A DNA stretch of 14,302 bases, from positions 1 through 14,302 of the forward strand of contig JAWWBL010000041.1 in NCBI GenBank assembly GCA_033720975.1, given 5' to 3'. Made by a program: the position numbers and the translations under genes. Of the stretch, positions 13,847 to 14,302 are shown piece after piece. The stretch comes from JAWWBL01 sp033720975. Its GTDB lineage: Bacteria > Actinomycetota > Acidimicrobiia > Spongiisociales > ZC4RG35. Below the pieces are notes generated by a model that searched no databases, was not told where the DNA came from, and saw only the letters and a list, made by a program, of their open reading frames with translations. Within the stretch, counting starts at the first letter, position 1. Every line of letters starts with the position of its first letter.

Positions 13847-14302
13847 ATGCCCGCAGAAGACCCACTCCATCAAGCCGCCGCTTCGGTCGAGCTGCCGATG
13901 ATGCCGGGCCGTTCGATCGGTGAGCTCGGTCTCCTGACGTCGGTGTCGAAGACGAGAACGGGCAAGATCAGGGTTGGCCTCAAACTGCCACCGGGTTTCT
14001 CGCCCGAACACCTCGACCCCCAGCTCAAACCTGCCCTGGAGCCGCATGGACGCTCCGCAGACGTCGACGTCGAGGTGATGAGCGAGACAGAGGCCGACTC
14101 GTGGATGGAGCGCCTGCGATCCGAGGCGGGCCCCGGCATCGGTGAGCCGGGCTCGACCACCCGGGTCTTGGCGGTGTCGTCGGGCAAAGGTGGCGTGGGC
14201 AAATCGTCGGTTTCGGCCAACCTGGCGGTGTCACTCGCCAGGCAATCGAGATCGGTCGGAATAGTGGACGGGGACATTTGGGGCTTCTCCGTCCCGTCGA
14301 TG
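13847..14302 (+). CDS. Mrp/NBP35-family iron-sulfur carrier P-loop ATPase, 3' end outside window
   Basis: 152 N-terminal codons are visible in one open frame. Residues about 19-90 form a diverged MIP18/DUF59-like domain (GRSIGELGLLTSV, GKIRVGLKLPPGF). The MinD/Mrp-type P-loop ATPase follows: VLAVSSGKGGVGKSSVSANL (107-126) contains the deviant Walker A with its signature lysine, and VDGDIWGFSVPSM (140-152) matches the VDxDxYGxSxP motif of Mrp proteins. These proteins bind a bridging [4Fe-4S] cluster as dimers and hand it to apoproteins; the C-terminal CxxC that would prove this lies beyond the window. ATG 13847 is the first start after an in-frame TAG at 13808. There is no strong Shine-Dalgarno. 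It is divergent from the SufR-like regulator and probably controlled by it. Confidence 0.9.
   Translation, partial: MPAEDPLHQAAASVELPMMPGRSIGELGLLTSVSKTRTGKIRVGLKLPPGFSPEHLDPQLKPALEPHGRSADVDVEVMSETEADSWMERLRSEAGPGIGEPGSTTRVLAVSSGKGGVGKSSVSANLAVSLARQSRSVGIVDGDIWGFSVPSM

Overview
This 14.3-kb, GC-rich, gene-dense window reads as ordinary chromosome from a high-GC bacterium. The gene set is an actinobacterial-type class E sortase, a DUF5317-like membrane protein, a short ECF sigma factor coupled to a membrane propeller protein, a SufR-like regulator and an AcnA-type aconitase. It suggests Actinomycetota, possibly an Acidimicrobiia-like lineage; the lineage is inference and no marker gene proves it. 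I see no transposase, integrase, CRISPR array, rRNA or tRNA.

Layout. (1) 1-2153, minus: an unrecognised 206-aa conserved protein, then a gamma-glutamyltransferase-family enzyme started from a TTG overlapping the previous stop; the enzyme's last few codons lie outside the window. (2) 2154-2608: the only long gap. It holds a promoter-like pair, hairpins ending in a terminator-like T-run, an 18-bp inverted repeat, another hairpin and a possible 29-aa membrane-peptide ORF. (3) 2609-5258, plus: two overlapping membrane HD-domain genes; the first is a near-canonical HD-GYP cyclic-di-GMP phosphodiesterase and the second keeps HD but has lost most other metal and substrate residues. (4) 5289-6058, minus: a DUF5317-like membrane protein followed by an easily missed 58-aa membrane protein. 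(5) 6108-6875, plus: a crotonase-family enzyme. (6) 6941-8957, plus: an ECF-type sigma factor overlapping a single-pass membrane protein with six Asp-box-like repeats, probably a sigma/anti-sigma sensor pair. (7) 9023-9760, plus: a class E sortase, meeting a TlpA-like thioredoxin gene tail to tail on a shared CTAG. (8) 10278-13783, minus: a SufR-like regulator with four C-terminal cysteines, aconitase A and the TlpA-like gene, all in one direction. (9) 13847 to the end, plus: the first half of an Mrp/NBP35 iron-sulfur carrier ATPase, divergent from the regulator.

How the genes may work together. The right end looks like an iron-sulfur locus: a possible cluster-sensing repressor sits between a cluster carrier (Mrp) and a [4Fe-4S] enzyme (aconitase). 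A perfect 12-bp palindrome containing a TATAGT -10-like element on each strand lies between the divergent genes and is the obvious candidate operator. The centre carries two independent signalling modules: cyclic-di-GMP turnover by an active/degenerate HD pair behind a structured leader, and an envelope-sensing sigma/propeller pair. The propeller pair is the best candidate for a poorly described system.
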